Positions 34,157-42,103 of a DNA stretch of 64,000 bases are shown here, in pieces. The DNA is from Kerstersia gyiorum (GTDB lineage Bacteria > Pseudomonadota > Gammaproteobacteria > Burkholderiales > Burkholderiaceae_B): NCBI RefSeq assembly GCF_004216755.1, contig NZ_SGWZ01000001.1:620001-684000 (forward strand), written 5' to 3'. The translations under genes were made by a program, and so were the position numbers. Numbering within the stretch: the first letter of the stretch is position 1; every line of letters starts with the position of its first letter. The notes under the pieces were generated by a model that saw only the letters and a list, made by a program, of their open reading frames with translations, had not been told where the DNA came from and made no database searches.

Positions 34157-36787
34157 TCAGAATTTCATGCCGAGCGAGGCGGATACGTTGCGTGGCGCAC
34201 CAAAGTAGCTGGCGGCGTTGTTGGCAAAGTAGGTTTTGTCGAACACGTTGTTGACGTTCACGCCCAGCGTGAGATGCTTGTTCAGTTCATAGCGTGCCAT
34301 CAGGTCGTAGATCGCATGGCTACCCTGGGAAAAGTCGTAGGTTCTGCCGGTGTAGAAGTTATGGGTGCTTTTGATGGTGCGGCTTTTCCAGCGAACACCG
34401 CCGCCTAGAGTCAGGCGATCCCCGAATTTGTGGGTGGTGAATAAGCTGAAGGTGTGTTTGGGACGGTTGAAGTCGTGCTGGACGACCAGGTCGTCCCAGG
34501 ATGGTGGCGGAAATAGGCTGGTGTCGTAGGGCTTGAGATGCAGATAGGTGTAGCCGGCGTTGATCAGCCAGCTTTGCGTCAACTGGCCTGCGACTGAGAG
34601 CTCCAGTCCCGTGACAGTCGGGCCATCGGTGGCTTCCATCGGCGTGCAATCGCTGCTGTAGGAGAAAGGGTTGTAGCAGGCCAGTCGTTGCGGGTCGCCG
34701 TTCGACGTTACGGTCGATTGCACGTAGGGCGCGTTACGTTCGCGCATGCGAAATAGGGCCGCTTGGATATTTAGGCTGTCGTCGGCCAGCGCGCTTTTCA
34801 GACCGATTTCTACCGTATTGCCCTTTTTAGGTGGCATTAGCCTGAAGCGCATGCCGGCGTTGATTTCCTCTTGCGTGACCCCGCGCACATAGGCTTGGTC
34901 TTTATGGATGCCGGTGTAGCTGGCGTAGAGCGATGTCTTGGACGTCAGGTCGAATATGATGCCGGCGTAAGGGATGAAACGCTTGGGATGTTTGAGATCC
35001 ATCGGGTACTGGTCGCTGATGGTTTGGCTGCGATCGGCGCGCAAGGCAGTCAATTCCAGGTCGTAAGCGTGGTAGCGTGTACCAAGAATCAGCGTGAGGC
35101 GTTCCAAGGGCTTGAGTTTCGCGCTTAGGAAGGCGCCGTATTGTTTTTCCCGGTTTTCATAGATAGGGCCATGAATATCGACGATGAAGTCGCGGCCGCA
35201 CATGGGGATGGGAATGCCGCCATTGTTCCAGTCGTCGAAAGTGATTTGAGAGGGCATGCGGCAGGAGGATGCGGAGTCCTCGGACCACCAACTGGGGCTG
35301 ACTATGGTGCCCTTGTAGCCATTGAAGCCGGCGGCGATCTGCGCATCGCGACCCCAAAGTTCGAATTTGCCCAGCAGGGTAAGGTCTAGGTTATGCAGGC
35401 TATTCTCGGTTTTTATCCGGCCATAGCTCAAGCTGGCCTCGCCGGTGATCGCTTTGTACCAGTCGATTCCCACCATGCCGTACACGCGGTCTGGCGTAGT
35501 GTTTGTGTGCTGGTATGCCGCGCTCAGACTCCAGTTATCGTTGAAGTGATGGCGTACATCCACAAACCATTGCGTGGTGTCCTGCTTGGCGTAGGACCAC
35601 TGCGTGGCGGAGTTGAAATGACGGCCTTTGTCGCCAAATAGTTGGTAAATGCTGTCGGTATCAGTCCGCAGGGCGCTGCCATGTGGCGTTGCATCATCCA
35701 CGTTACGGCTAAAGCGGGTATAGCTCAGTGCCAGTGTGGTGTTATCGGTAATGTCGGCTTCGGCGATACCATAGAACATGCGGGTTTTTTCATGCACACG
35801 TTCCATCCAATGGTTGCCTTCGGAAGCCACTCCCACGATGCGGCCACGCAGAGTGCCAGACTCATTGAAGGGTTGCGACAGGTCGACTTCGGCGCGGCGT
35901 TTGGCGTGCGTGCCGTAGCTCAGGCTGACCTGGCGTAGCGGTTCGTAGCCAGGGCGCTTGCGCACGAAGTTGATACTGGCTGACGGATCGCCGGTGCCGG
36001 TGGTCAGCCCGGTGGAACCCCGGATAATTTCAACGCGCTCATACAGGGCGGTATCCATGCTGGCCAGCATGTCGGCGCCGCCGAACATGCTCGCAGTGGT
36101 CGGCATGCCGTCAATCTGGAAGTTGTTGATGGCGTAGCCACGCGAATAGAAGGTGGCGCGGCCGGCGCCAGGCACGCCGAACTCCTGTACCGAGACACCA
36201 GGGGTGTTTTTCAGGATATCCACCACTTGGAACAGGTTCTGGTCCTCGATTTGCTTCTGGGTGAAGATGCTCAGGCTTTGCGGTGTTTCCTTGATGCTCA
36301 GGTCCAGCTTGGTGGCATTGCTGGAACGGCGCACGGTGTAGTTGGTGGCGGCCTCTTCCGCTGTGGTCGGGAGGTAGGCACCGGCTACGGTAATCGCCGA
36401 CAGGGTGCGTGTTTCGTCGGTATCCTGGATGTGCGAGGTGTCCAGCCGCCGGATGAGGATGTTGGTGCCGTCTATGCTGCCGCTCAGGCCGCTGCCGCTC
36501 AGGCCGCTGCCGGCCAGTAGTTGATCCAGTGCCTGGCGCAGACTGTAGTTGCCGTGCAGCGCGGGTGCTTGCAGCCCTGACAGCATGTCCGGCGTGTAGA
36601 TCAGCTGCATGTCCGCTTGCCGTGCAAGTTCATTCAGGGCGCGGTTCAGGGGTTGGGACTCCAGGGCCAGGGCGATGGTGCCGGAGGACGCACTGTTTTG
36701 GCTCCAGGCCGGTTGCAGGGCGTCATGGGTATAGGCCAGGGTCAGCGCGACCAGAATCGGGGCCAGGGAAAACCGGAAGGAGGACAA
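34157..36787 (-). CDS. TonB-dependent siderophore-type receptor with N-terminal signalling domain
   Basis: 876 residues. A signal peptide is followed by the STN signalling domain (residues about 35-115: ALESQPLNRALNELARQADMQLIYTPDML), a TonB-box/plug region (KETPQSLSIFTQKQIEDQNLFQVVDILKNTPGV, then SRGYAINNFQIDG) and a 22-strand barrel ending in NVSASLGMKF. The plug is FhuE/FpvA/FoxA-like. The start is TTG (36787), six bases after AGGAG; there is no ATG nearby. STN plus adjacent fecIR implies surface signalling when ligand binds. Ligand unknown: siderophore by family, heme possible by context. Confidence 0.9.
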   Translation of the reverse strand: MSSFRFSLAPILVALTLAYTHDALQPAWSQNSASSGTIALALESQPLNRALNELARQADMQLIYTPDMLSGLQAPALHGNYSLRQALDQLLAGSGLSGSGLSGSIDGTNILIRRLDTSHIQDTDETRTLSAITVAGAYLPTTAEEAATNYTVRRSSNATKLDLSIKETPQSLSIFTQKQIEDQNLFQVVDILKNTPGVSVQEFGVPGAGRATFYSRGYAINNFQIDGMPTTASMFGGADMLASMDTALYERVEIIRGSTGLTTGTGDPSASINFVRKRPGYEPLRQVSLSYGTHAKRRAEVDLSQPFNESGTLRGRIVGVASEGNHWMERVHEKTRMFYGIAEADITDNTTLALSYTRFSRNVDDATPHGSALRTDTDSIYQLFGDKGRHFNSATQWSYAKQDTTQWFVDVRHHFNDNWSLSAAYQHTNTTPDRVYGMVGIDWYKAITGEASLSYGRIKTENSLHNLDLTLLGKFELWGRDAQIAAGFNGYKGTIVSPSWWSEDSASSCRMPSQITFDDWNNGGIPIPMCGRDFIVDIHGPIYENREKQYGAFLSAKLKPLERLTLILGTRYHAYDLELTALRADRSQTISDQYPMDLKHPKRFIPYAGIIFDLTSKTSLYASYTGIHKDQAYVRGVTQEEINAGMRFRLMPPKKGNTVEIGLKSALADDSLNIQAALFRMRERNAPYVQSTVTSNGDPQRLACYNPFSYSSDCTPMEATDGPTVTGLELSVAGQLTQSWLINAGYTYLHLKPYDTSLFPPPSWDDLVVQHDFNRPKHTFSLFTTHKFGDRLTLGGGVRWKSRTIKSTHNFYTGRTYDFSQGSHAIYDLMARYELNKHLTLGVNVNNVFDKTYFANNAASYFGAPRNVSASLGMKF
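36476..36505 (-). repeat. 15-bp tandem duplication in the receptor signalling domain
   Basis: GCTGCCGCTCAGGCC occurs twice in tandem (36476-36490 and 36491-36505), with a partial third copy (GCTGCCGG). In the protein this gives LLAGSGLSGSGLSGS at the end of the STN domain, where most relatives have one GSGL unit. It keeps the frame and may be an unstable or recent duplication. Confidence 0.8.
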
Positions 36788-36896
36788 ACCCTTCTCCTAA
36801 GTGGATCGGAAAGAAAATGAGAACGCCTATGCTTTCTTAAGATGAAGACGCACGAGCGGGTCTTTCGGACACCTGGAGGGGTGATTGTTTTTTTTT

Positions 36897-36915
36897 ATCG
36901 AAATTGAATTTCGAT
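36897..36915. promoter_or_regulatory. Perfect 9-1-9 palindrome upstream of the TonB receptor gene
   Basis: ATCGAAATTGAATTTCGAT is a perfect inverted repeat around one base, flanked by T-runs, in the 178-base gap between fecR and the receptor gene. On the minus strand it is followed by an A-run, so it is not a terminator. The 9-1-9 size equals that of a Fur box, but the sequence is not the Fur consensus. It may bind another regulator controlling the receptor promoter. Confidence 0.5.
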
Positions 36916-36965
36916 TTTTGGCGGGGGTTCCTGATGTACGGTCCGGGTATGCCGGCGTATTTCCG

Positions 36966-38042
36966 TCAGCGGCTGCGGATTTCCAGGCCCTGGTCGGTCT
37001 GCCTCAACTGTACCGGTAGCATGCGTGGCAGCAAGTGCGCAAAGTTGTCGAAATCCTTGCTATTGAAACTGCCGCCGATACGCAACGAAGAGACGGCGGT
37101 GCTGGCGACGGTGACCTGGACGGGGGCATAGCGCTGGAATTCTTCGATGGCCTGGGTAAGTGGCGTATCTTCGAAAGTGATCCGGCCATGGCGCCAGTTG
37201 GCGATGCTTTCCGGGGCGATGCGCGAGAAGGTGAGGCGGCTTTGACCGGGGGCCAGACTGGCGCGCATGCCAGTCGTCAAGGTATCGCCAGCCGGGGTGA
37301 TCCAAGGCCAGTCCGGCCACCAGGTTCGAGTGGGGGCGACGGCAACCTTGCCAGTGGCAACGGCAACGCCTGCGCGCCCTGGCGCCACGCCAGTGGTGCT
37401 GTAGCGGACGGCGAATTGCGTGCCGAGCACGGTGGCTTGCAGCACCGGGGTCCGAACGGTGAACGGGCGCGCGGGATCAGGAACAACTTCAAACCAGGCC
37501 TGGCCATCTTCGAGCACAATTTTTCTGTGCCTGGCGTAGGTGGTAGCGGTGAGGCGCGTTGCGCTGTCCAGCACGATGACGCTGCCATCGGGCAGGACGA
37601 TGCGCTCCTGCTCGCCGACGCCCGTGGCATAACTGGCCTGAAACTGCGGATATTCATACTGATGCCAGATATAGCCGGCGATGGCAGTGACCAGAAAAGA
37701 GAATGCCATACAGGCGAACAGCGGACGCCGGGTGGAGGGCGTGGGCAAGAGCAGCTGGCGCAGGCGACGCATGCAGGCGGGTCGTGTTTTCCGTGGGCGT
37801 GGATGCGGTTGCGCCTGCGTGTCGGGCTCCAGATGTGCGCGGGGAATCCGGCGCAGATCCTGCATCAGGGCGGCAAGGTTGTCGTAGGCTGCCCGATGCG
37901 CGGGGGCGGCGTCCAGCCAGTCAGCCAATGCCTGCGCCTGGGCAGGGCTGAAATCCGGTTGGCTGCTTTGCAGCAGCCAGTCGGCGGCGACATCGTCGAT
38001 AGCGCCAGCCTCGGGAAGTGTCGGGCCAGGGTTACGGCTCAT
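36966..38042 (-). CDS. fecR: FecR family inner-membrane sigma regulator
   Basis: 358 residues. The N-terminal cytoplasmic anti-sigma domain (AADWLLQSSQPDFSPAQAQALADWLDAAPAHRAAYDNL) precedes a single membrane helix (FACMAFSFLVTAIAGYIW) and a periplasmic FecR domain (GVGEQERIVLPDGSVIVLDSATRL). The C-terminal part (TFEDTPLTQAIEEFQRYAPVQV, then RIGGSFNSKDFDNF) contacts the receptor STN domain in known systems. It overlaps the fecI stop by 11 bases, and the STN-bearing receptor is next downstream, giving a full three-part signalling set. Confidence 0.9.
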   Translation of the reverse strand: MSRNPGPTLPEAGAIDDVAADWLLQSSQPDFSPAQAQALADWLDAAPAHRAAYDNLAALMQDLRRIPRAHLEPDTQAQPHPRPRKTRPACMRRLRQLLLPTPSTRRPLFACMAFSFLVTAIAGYIWHQYEYPQFQASYATGVGEQERIVLPDGSVIVLDSATRLTATTYARHRKIVLEDGQAWFEVVPDPARPFTVRTPVLQATVLGTQFAVRYSTTGVAPGRAGVAVATGKVAVAPTRTWWPDWPWITPAGDTLTTGMRASLAPGQSRLTFSRIAPESIANWRHGRITFEDTPLTQAIEEFQRYAPVQVTVASTAVSSLRIGGSFNSKDFDNFAHLLPRMLPVQLRQTDQGLEIRSR

Positions 38043-38535
38043 GCTGATCTCTGCATGCTTTGCAAGCCATCATGGCGCGCAAGATGTGTTTTTTTACCAT
38101 GCTGCTGGAGATACCCATGCGTTGCGCGATCTCGTCATTGGAAAGACCGTCGTACAAGTGCATCCGGAAGGCCTCCTGGCAGCGTGGCGGTAGCGACCGG
38201 ATGGTATTGACATAGATCTCGGCCGCACGTTTGCGTTCCAGTATCGCTGCAGGCTCTTCCTGCTGCGTCTCGCTCGCCTGCAGGTCGTCGGCCTGCCAGT
38301 TTTCCAGCGGCTCTTCCGCGCGGATCTGGCGGCGGCGGGAGGCATCTGCCAGCAGGTTGCGAGCGACCTGGTACAGGAGACCACGGGGGTTGCGGACTTC
38401 GGTGCCAGCCTGAGAGGCATGCAGGATGCGGGTGATGCTTTCCTGGGCAATATCGTCGACGGTATGGACGTCTTCGCCTTGGCGCAGCAGAAATCGCCGC
38501 AGCTCTTGATAATAACGAAGTACAACATCAACCAT
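38032..38535 (-). CDS. fecI: FecI-type ECF sigma factor
   Basis: 167 residues from the ATG at 38535. Region 2 reads YYQELRRFLLRQGEDVHTVDDIAQESITRIL, with NPRGLLYQVARNLLADASRRR; region 4 is SLPPRCQEAFRMHLYDGLSNDEIAQRMGISSSMVKKHILRA. This is the iron-starvation sigma group. It heads the run fecI-fecR-receptor-lipoproteins-client-Slam. No clear ribosome site is seen before 38535; the frame is open to 38601. Likely target: the receptor promoter in the gap after fecR. Confidence 0.9.
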   Translation of the reverse strand: MVDVVLRYYQELRRFLLRQGEDVHTVDDIAQESITRILHASQAGTEVRNPRGLLYQVARNLLADASRRRQIRAEEPLENWQADDLQASETQQEEPAAILERKRAAEIYVNTIRSLPPRCQEAFRMHLYDGLSNDEIAQRMGISSSMVKKHILRAMMACKACRDQHEP

Positions 38536-38634
38536 GAGATTTATGGCACCGTGACACGTGACAGACTTCAGGCTTGATGACGAGATACTGCTGCCGCCCA
38601 AGAATGAAAAGAAGAATCAATTCTGTTGACGGCG

Positions 38635-38661
38635 ATTATATGCCATTAATCTAAATAGATT
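38635..38661 (-). promoter_or_regulatory. Candidate fecI promoter with overlapping palindrome
   Basis: On the minus strand a perfect TATAAT lies at 38640-38635. Just upstream, AATCTA and TAGATT (38648-38661) form an inverted repeat around two bases. An AT-rich palindrome overlapping a sigma-70 promoter is where Fur would sit for an iron-starvation sigma gene. It matches the Fur consensus poorly, and no good -35 hexamer is visible. Confidence 0.4.
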
Positions 38662-38705
38662 TTTCCGCTACCGGGATGGGGAAAAGGCGCCCGGAGCGGG
38701 TGCTG

Positions 38706-39146
38706 CTAGCGGGCCAGCGCCTCAAGCAGCGCTTGGTGGCAGGTGGCCAGTTTCGCGCGCCTGGCGGATTCCTGTTGCGGGTCGGGCTCGCGGTGTGGCG
38801 CGGCCCAGATGGCGTCGGGAAAGTGGGGGTCGTCGCGCCAGCGCGGAATGATGTGCCAATGCAAGTGCGGCACCATGTTACCCAGTGCCGCCAGGTTGAT
38901 CTTGTCCGGTGCGAGGCTGTCGCGCAGTGCGGTTTCGGTACGCATGACGACGTCCATCAGGCGCGCCCGCTGTGCAGCGGACAGGTCGCTCATTTCTGCA
39001 ATATGTCCGTTCCAGACGACGCGCAGGTAGCCGGGGTAGCCGGGCATGTCGACTTCGATGACACGCAGCTCATCGTCTTGCCAGAGCAGGGTGCCGCCTG
39101 CGGATTGGCATAGCGGGCAGGCAGAAGCGGAGAGGGTCGGGTTCAT
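38706..39146 (-). CDS. HIT family nucleotide-binding protein
   Basis: 146 residues. The histidine triad is visible as HLHWHIIPRW. The N-terminus carries a CPLCQ motif that may bind zinc, followed by WQDDELRVIEVDMPGYPGYLRVVW. Members hydrolyse or transfer nucleoside monophosphates. The start at 39146 is chosen for family fit; the frame is open upstream. About 20 bases separate it from the end of the polyphosphate:AMP phosphotransferase gene on the same strand, so they may share a message concerned with nucleotide handling. Confidence 0.88.
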   Translation of the reverse strand: MNPTLSASACPLCQSAGGTLLWQDDELRVIEVDMPGYPGYLRVVWNGHIAEMSDLSAAQRARLMDVVMRTETALRDSLAPDKINLAALGNMVPHLHWHIIPRWRDDPHFPDAIWAAPHREPDPQQESARRAKLATCHQALLEALAR

Positions 39147-39166
39147 ATCGGGCAGGCAGGGGCAGT

Positions 39167-40729
39167 TCAGCTTTTGAGCGCTTTTTCGAGCACGGTGACA
39201 ATGTGCTGCAGCAGCGCGACGCGCGCCTGGCGCTTGTCGTTGGCGGGCAGCACGCACCAGGGCGCATGTTCAGTGTGCGTGAGTTGTAGCATGTCCCTGG
39301 CGGCTTTTTCATATTGCGGCCAGCGTTTGCGGTTGCGCCAGTCGTCAGGCGTGATTTTGTAGCGTTTGGCGGGGTTGTGCTCGCGTTCGTGGAAGCGGCG
39401 CAGCTGCTCGTCGCGATTGATGGACAGCCAGACCTTCACGACGATGGTGCCGTGTTCATGCAACTGGCGCTCGAAGTCGTTGATTTCCGCATAGGCGCGC
39501 CGCCTGGCGGATTCATTGATCAGGCCTTCGACACGCTCGACCAGGACGCGGCCATACCAGGTGCGATCGAACACGGTTGTGCGGCCGTTGCCGGGAATAT
39601 GGCGCCAGAAACGCCACAGGTAGGGGTGCGCCAGTTCTTCGTCGGTAGGTGCGCTGATGGGGACGACTTCATAGCTGCGGGCATCCAGGGCGCGTGTGAC
39701 GCGGCGGATGGAACCGCCTTTGCCGGAGGCATCCATGCCCTCCAGCGCAAGCACGAGGCTGCGCTTGCCGAACGCCGCTTCGCGGACCAGCCGGCCCAGG
39801 CGTGCCTGCCATTTGAGCAGGGTTTTTTTGTACTGTTTGCGTGACAGGCGCGGCGTGTCGGCAGGCAGGTCCAGCGTGACCGGCCGCTTGCAGGGCACGG
39901 AGGAATCGGCCGGCGGCGTGATGCGCTTGCGTGGCGGCGCCTGCAGCGCCTTGAGCACGATGCTGGCGGTTTCGATGGCGCGCACGCGTTCGTCCGCACT
40001 GGGGATCACATGCCAGGGGGCATAAGGCGTCTGGGTTGCTTCGATAGCGGCGGCGCCAATGTCGCGGATGGCCTTGAAGTTTTCGGCCACCTGCTTGTCG
40101 GTGTCCGTGACTTGCCATGCGGTCATCTTGTTGGACAACAACTCCAGGGTGCGTGCGCTCTGGGCTTCGCGCGACATATGGAACCAGAGTTTGATGATCT
40201 GCACCCCTTCGGCAGCCAGCAGGGCTTCGAAGGCGCGAATTTCGCGGATGCCGCGCAGCAGGTCCGTTGAGGTCATGTCGCTGTGGGCATACTGGCGCAG
40301 ATGCGCTTCGTACCATGAACCAAAGACGATGCCGGTGCGACCGCGCGCGGGCAGGGCATTCCAGTAGCGCCACAGCGGGGGGCGCATGGCCTGTTCCTGC
40401 GTCGGCTCGCCAAAGGCGATGGTGTTGATGTGGCGCGGGTCCATCCATTCGTTGAGCTGGTTGATGGCCGCGCCCTTGCCCACCCCATCGAGCCCCGTCA
40501 CGACGATCAGCAGCGAGCGCTGGTTTTCCTGCAGCCGGTCGTACTGGGCCTGGATCAGGCTGGTACGCAGCCGGGCTTCGCGTTCCTTGGCGAGCGCCTT
40601 GGGCAACGCTGGGTCGGCTTCGGCGGCGGAAAACAGATCGTCCGCACCGCGCGTATAGGCGCGCGGCACGTTTTCCAGCAGTTCGGCTGCGCTCGGCAGG
40701 CCATCGTTTTTCTGGTTGTTGCTGCCCAT
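39167..40729 (-). CDS. pap: Polyphosphate:AMP phosphotransferase (two-domain PPK2, class II)
   Basis: 520 residues containing two PPK2 domains in tandem. Walker A motifs are VVTGLDGVGKGAAINQL in the first and ALEGMDASGKGGSIRRV in the second; Walker B/lid regions are FGSWYEAHLRQ and FDRTWYGRVLVERVEG. Only the second half has the more canonical set, as in Acinetobacter and Pseudomonas PAP. It makes ADP from AMP with polyphosphate as donor. It lies upstream of the HIT gene. Confidence 0.92.
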   Translation of the reverse strand: MGSNNQKNDGLPSAAELLENVPRAYTRGADDLFSAAEADPALPKALAKEREARLRTSLIQAQYDRLQENQRSLLIVVTGLDGVGKGAAINQLNEWMDPRHINTIAFGEPTQEQAMRPPLWRYWNALPARGRTGIVFGSWYEAHLRQYAHSDMTSTDLLRGIREIRAFEALLAAEGVQIIKLWFHMSREAQSARTLELLSNKMTAWQVTDTDKQVAENFKAIRDIGAAAIEATQTPYAPWHVIPSADERVRAIETASIVLKALQAPPRKRITPPADSSVPCKRPVTLDLPADTPRLSRKQYKKTLLKWQARLGRLVREAAFGKRSLVLALEGMDASGKGGSIRRVTRALDARSYEVVPISAPTDEELAHPYLWRFWRHIPGNGRTTVFDRTWYGRVLVERVEGLINESARRRAYAEINDFERQLHEHGTIVVKVWLSINRDEQLRRFHEREHNPAKRYKITPDDWRNRKRWPQYEKAARDMLQLTHTEHAPWCVLPANDKRQARVALLQHIVTVLEKALKS

Positions 40730-40885
40730 GGAGGCTCCCCGGGTTTGTTTAGTTTTCAGGCTAACAGACCCGGGGCAAGCATGCCAGAGTCCTGGACGGC
40801 CGGCAGGGCGTAAAGGGGTAACGGCGTCAGGGTTGTCAGGGCGTGGGCTTCCCTTATGGGCGTGCCGCGCGCGGGCGAGATGCCA

Positions 40886-42046
40886 TCAGTCCTGGCCGCA
40901 CATCAGGCGTACCATGCGGGCGTAGATGGCGGTGGCGCCGTGCAACTGTTCCACGGCGATGGATTCGTCGATGATGTGCGCGTCCTCTTCGTTGCCGGGG
41001 CCCAGGCCGATGGTGGGGATGCCGCGCCTGCCGGCAGATTCCGAGCCATTGGTGCAGAACGGCCAACTGCCCACGATGGGTTCCCGGCCGGTCTGGCGGA
41101 CGGCTTCGCGCGTCAGCCGCAACAGGCTGGAATCGGCTTCGCAACGCCAGGCGGGTAGCCAGCGGGGCGGGTTGGCGTGACAGCCGGTGAAGGTGGAGAC
41201 GCTGTCTTCGCTGACCTGTAGCGTGAAACCGTCCAGGCCGTGCCGCTGCAGGTGGTGGCGGATCTGCCCGAGGACGTCGTCCAGGCTTTCGCCCACGATG
41301 GTGCGCCGGTCGAAACGGAGGGTGGCGCTCAACGGAATCATGGAAATCGACGGATACGGGTCGGAAATGATGTCTGTGGGAACCAGCAGTGCCGGGCCCA
41401 GCACCGGATCCTGCGGCAGCGGCAGACTTTCCAGCGCAGTCAGCGCCCGGGCGGCCGCGTGCAGCGGGTTGACGCCCATGTGGGGGTTGGCCGCGTGGGC
41501 GGGTTTGCCATGAAAACGCAGCAGGATTTCCACGCGGCCTTTCTGGCCGGCGCGTATCTGTAATTTCGACGGTTCGCAGATCACGACGGCGCCTGGCTGG
41601 CAGACATCCAGCACCGGCGCCAGGGCATGCCCTTCGATCACTTCTTCCAGCACACTGGCGGATACCGCCACGCGTTGCCTAAGCCCCTGGCGTGCTGCCT
41701 GGGCGACGCCGCAGATGGCGGCGGCGACACCGCCCTTCATGTCGGTACTGCCGCGCCCGTACAGGCGGCCGTCATGGATTTCTCCCCCGAAGGGATCGAA
41801 GCGCCAATTGCCGGTGACCGGCACGACATCCATGTGGCCATCGAACAGCAAGGCGATGTCGGTGCCTGCGGGGCCGACGATGCCCAGCACGGAGCCGTTG
41901 GCATCGGTGCGTACTTCATCGAAGCCGGCGGCTCGCATGGTGTCGGCCATCAAGCGTGCCATGCCGGCCTCCTGGCCGGACAGACTGGGAATTCTGACCA
42001 TGGCTTGGGTCAGGGCTACGACGTCCATGTCCATTTTTGTGTCCAT
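40886..42046 (-). CDS. M20 family deacylase/peptidase (ArgE/DapE/YgeY-like)
   Basis: 386 residues. Metal site motifs are LLFDGHMDVVPVTGNW and LYGRGSTDMKGG, and the catalytic Glu is in SVLEEVIEGHAL. The dimerisation domain contains GKPAHAANPHMGVNP. The enzyme would release an acyl or carbamoyl group, or split a small peptide, from an amino acid. It is the last gene of the RpiR-led cluster; E. coli has an analogous ygeX-ygeY pair (diaminopropionate lyase next to an M20 hydrolase). Confidence 0.85.
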   Translation of the reverse strand: MDTKMDMDVVALTQAMVRIPSLSGQEAGMARLMADTMRAAGFDEVRTDANGSVLGIVGPAGTDIALLFDGHMDVVPVTGNWRFDPFGGEIHDGRLYGRGSTDMKGGVAAAICGVAQAARQGLRQRVAVSASVLEEVIEGHALAPVLDVCQPGAVVICEPSKLQIRAGQKGRVEILLRFHGKPAHAANPHMGVNPLHAAARALTALESLPLPQDPVLGPALLVPTDIISDPYPSISMIPLSATLRFDRRTIVGESLDDVLGQIRHHLQRHGLDGFTLQVSEDSVSTFTGCHANPPRWLPAWRCEADSSLLRLTREAVRQTGREPIVGSWPFCTNGSESAGRRGIPTIGLGPGNEEDAHIIDESIAVEQLHGATAIYARMVRLMCGQD

Positions 42047-42103
42047 TGTTGCAAGGGGTGCGGACGGTGCCGCCCGCGCCCGGGTTAAAGGAATCAGCGG
42101 AAA

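Noticed and set aside
36897..36915. Intrinsic terminator at the AT-rich palindrome
   Set aside because: The stem is all weak pairs closing on one base, and in the direction of the genes it is followed by A rather than U.
38635..38661. Definite Fur box at the fecI promoter
   Set aside because: The palindrome AATCTA-TAGATT is placed well but matches the GATAATGATAATCATTATC consensus poorly; kept only as a low-confidence candidate.
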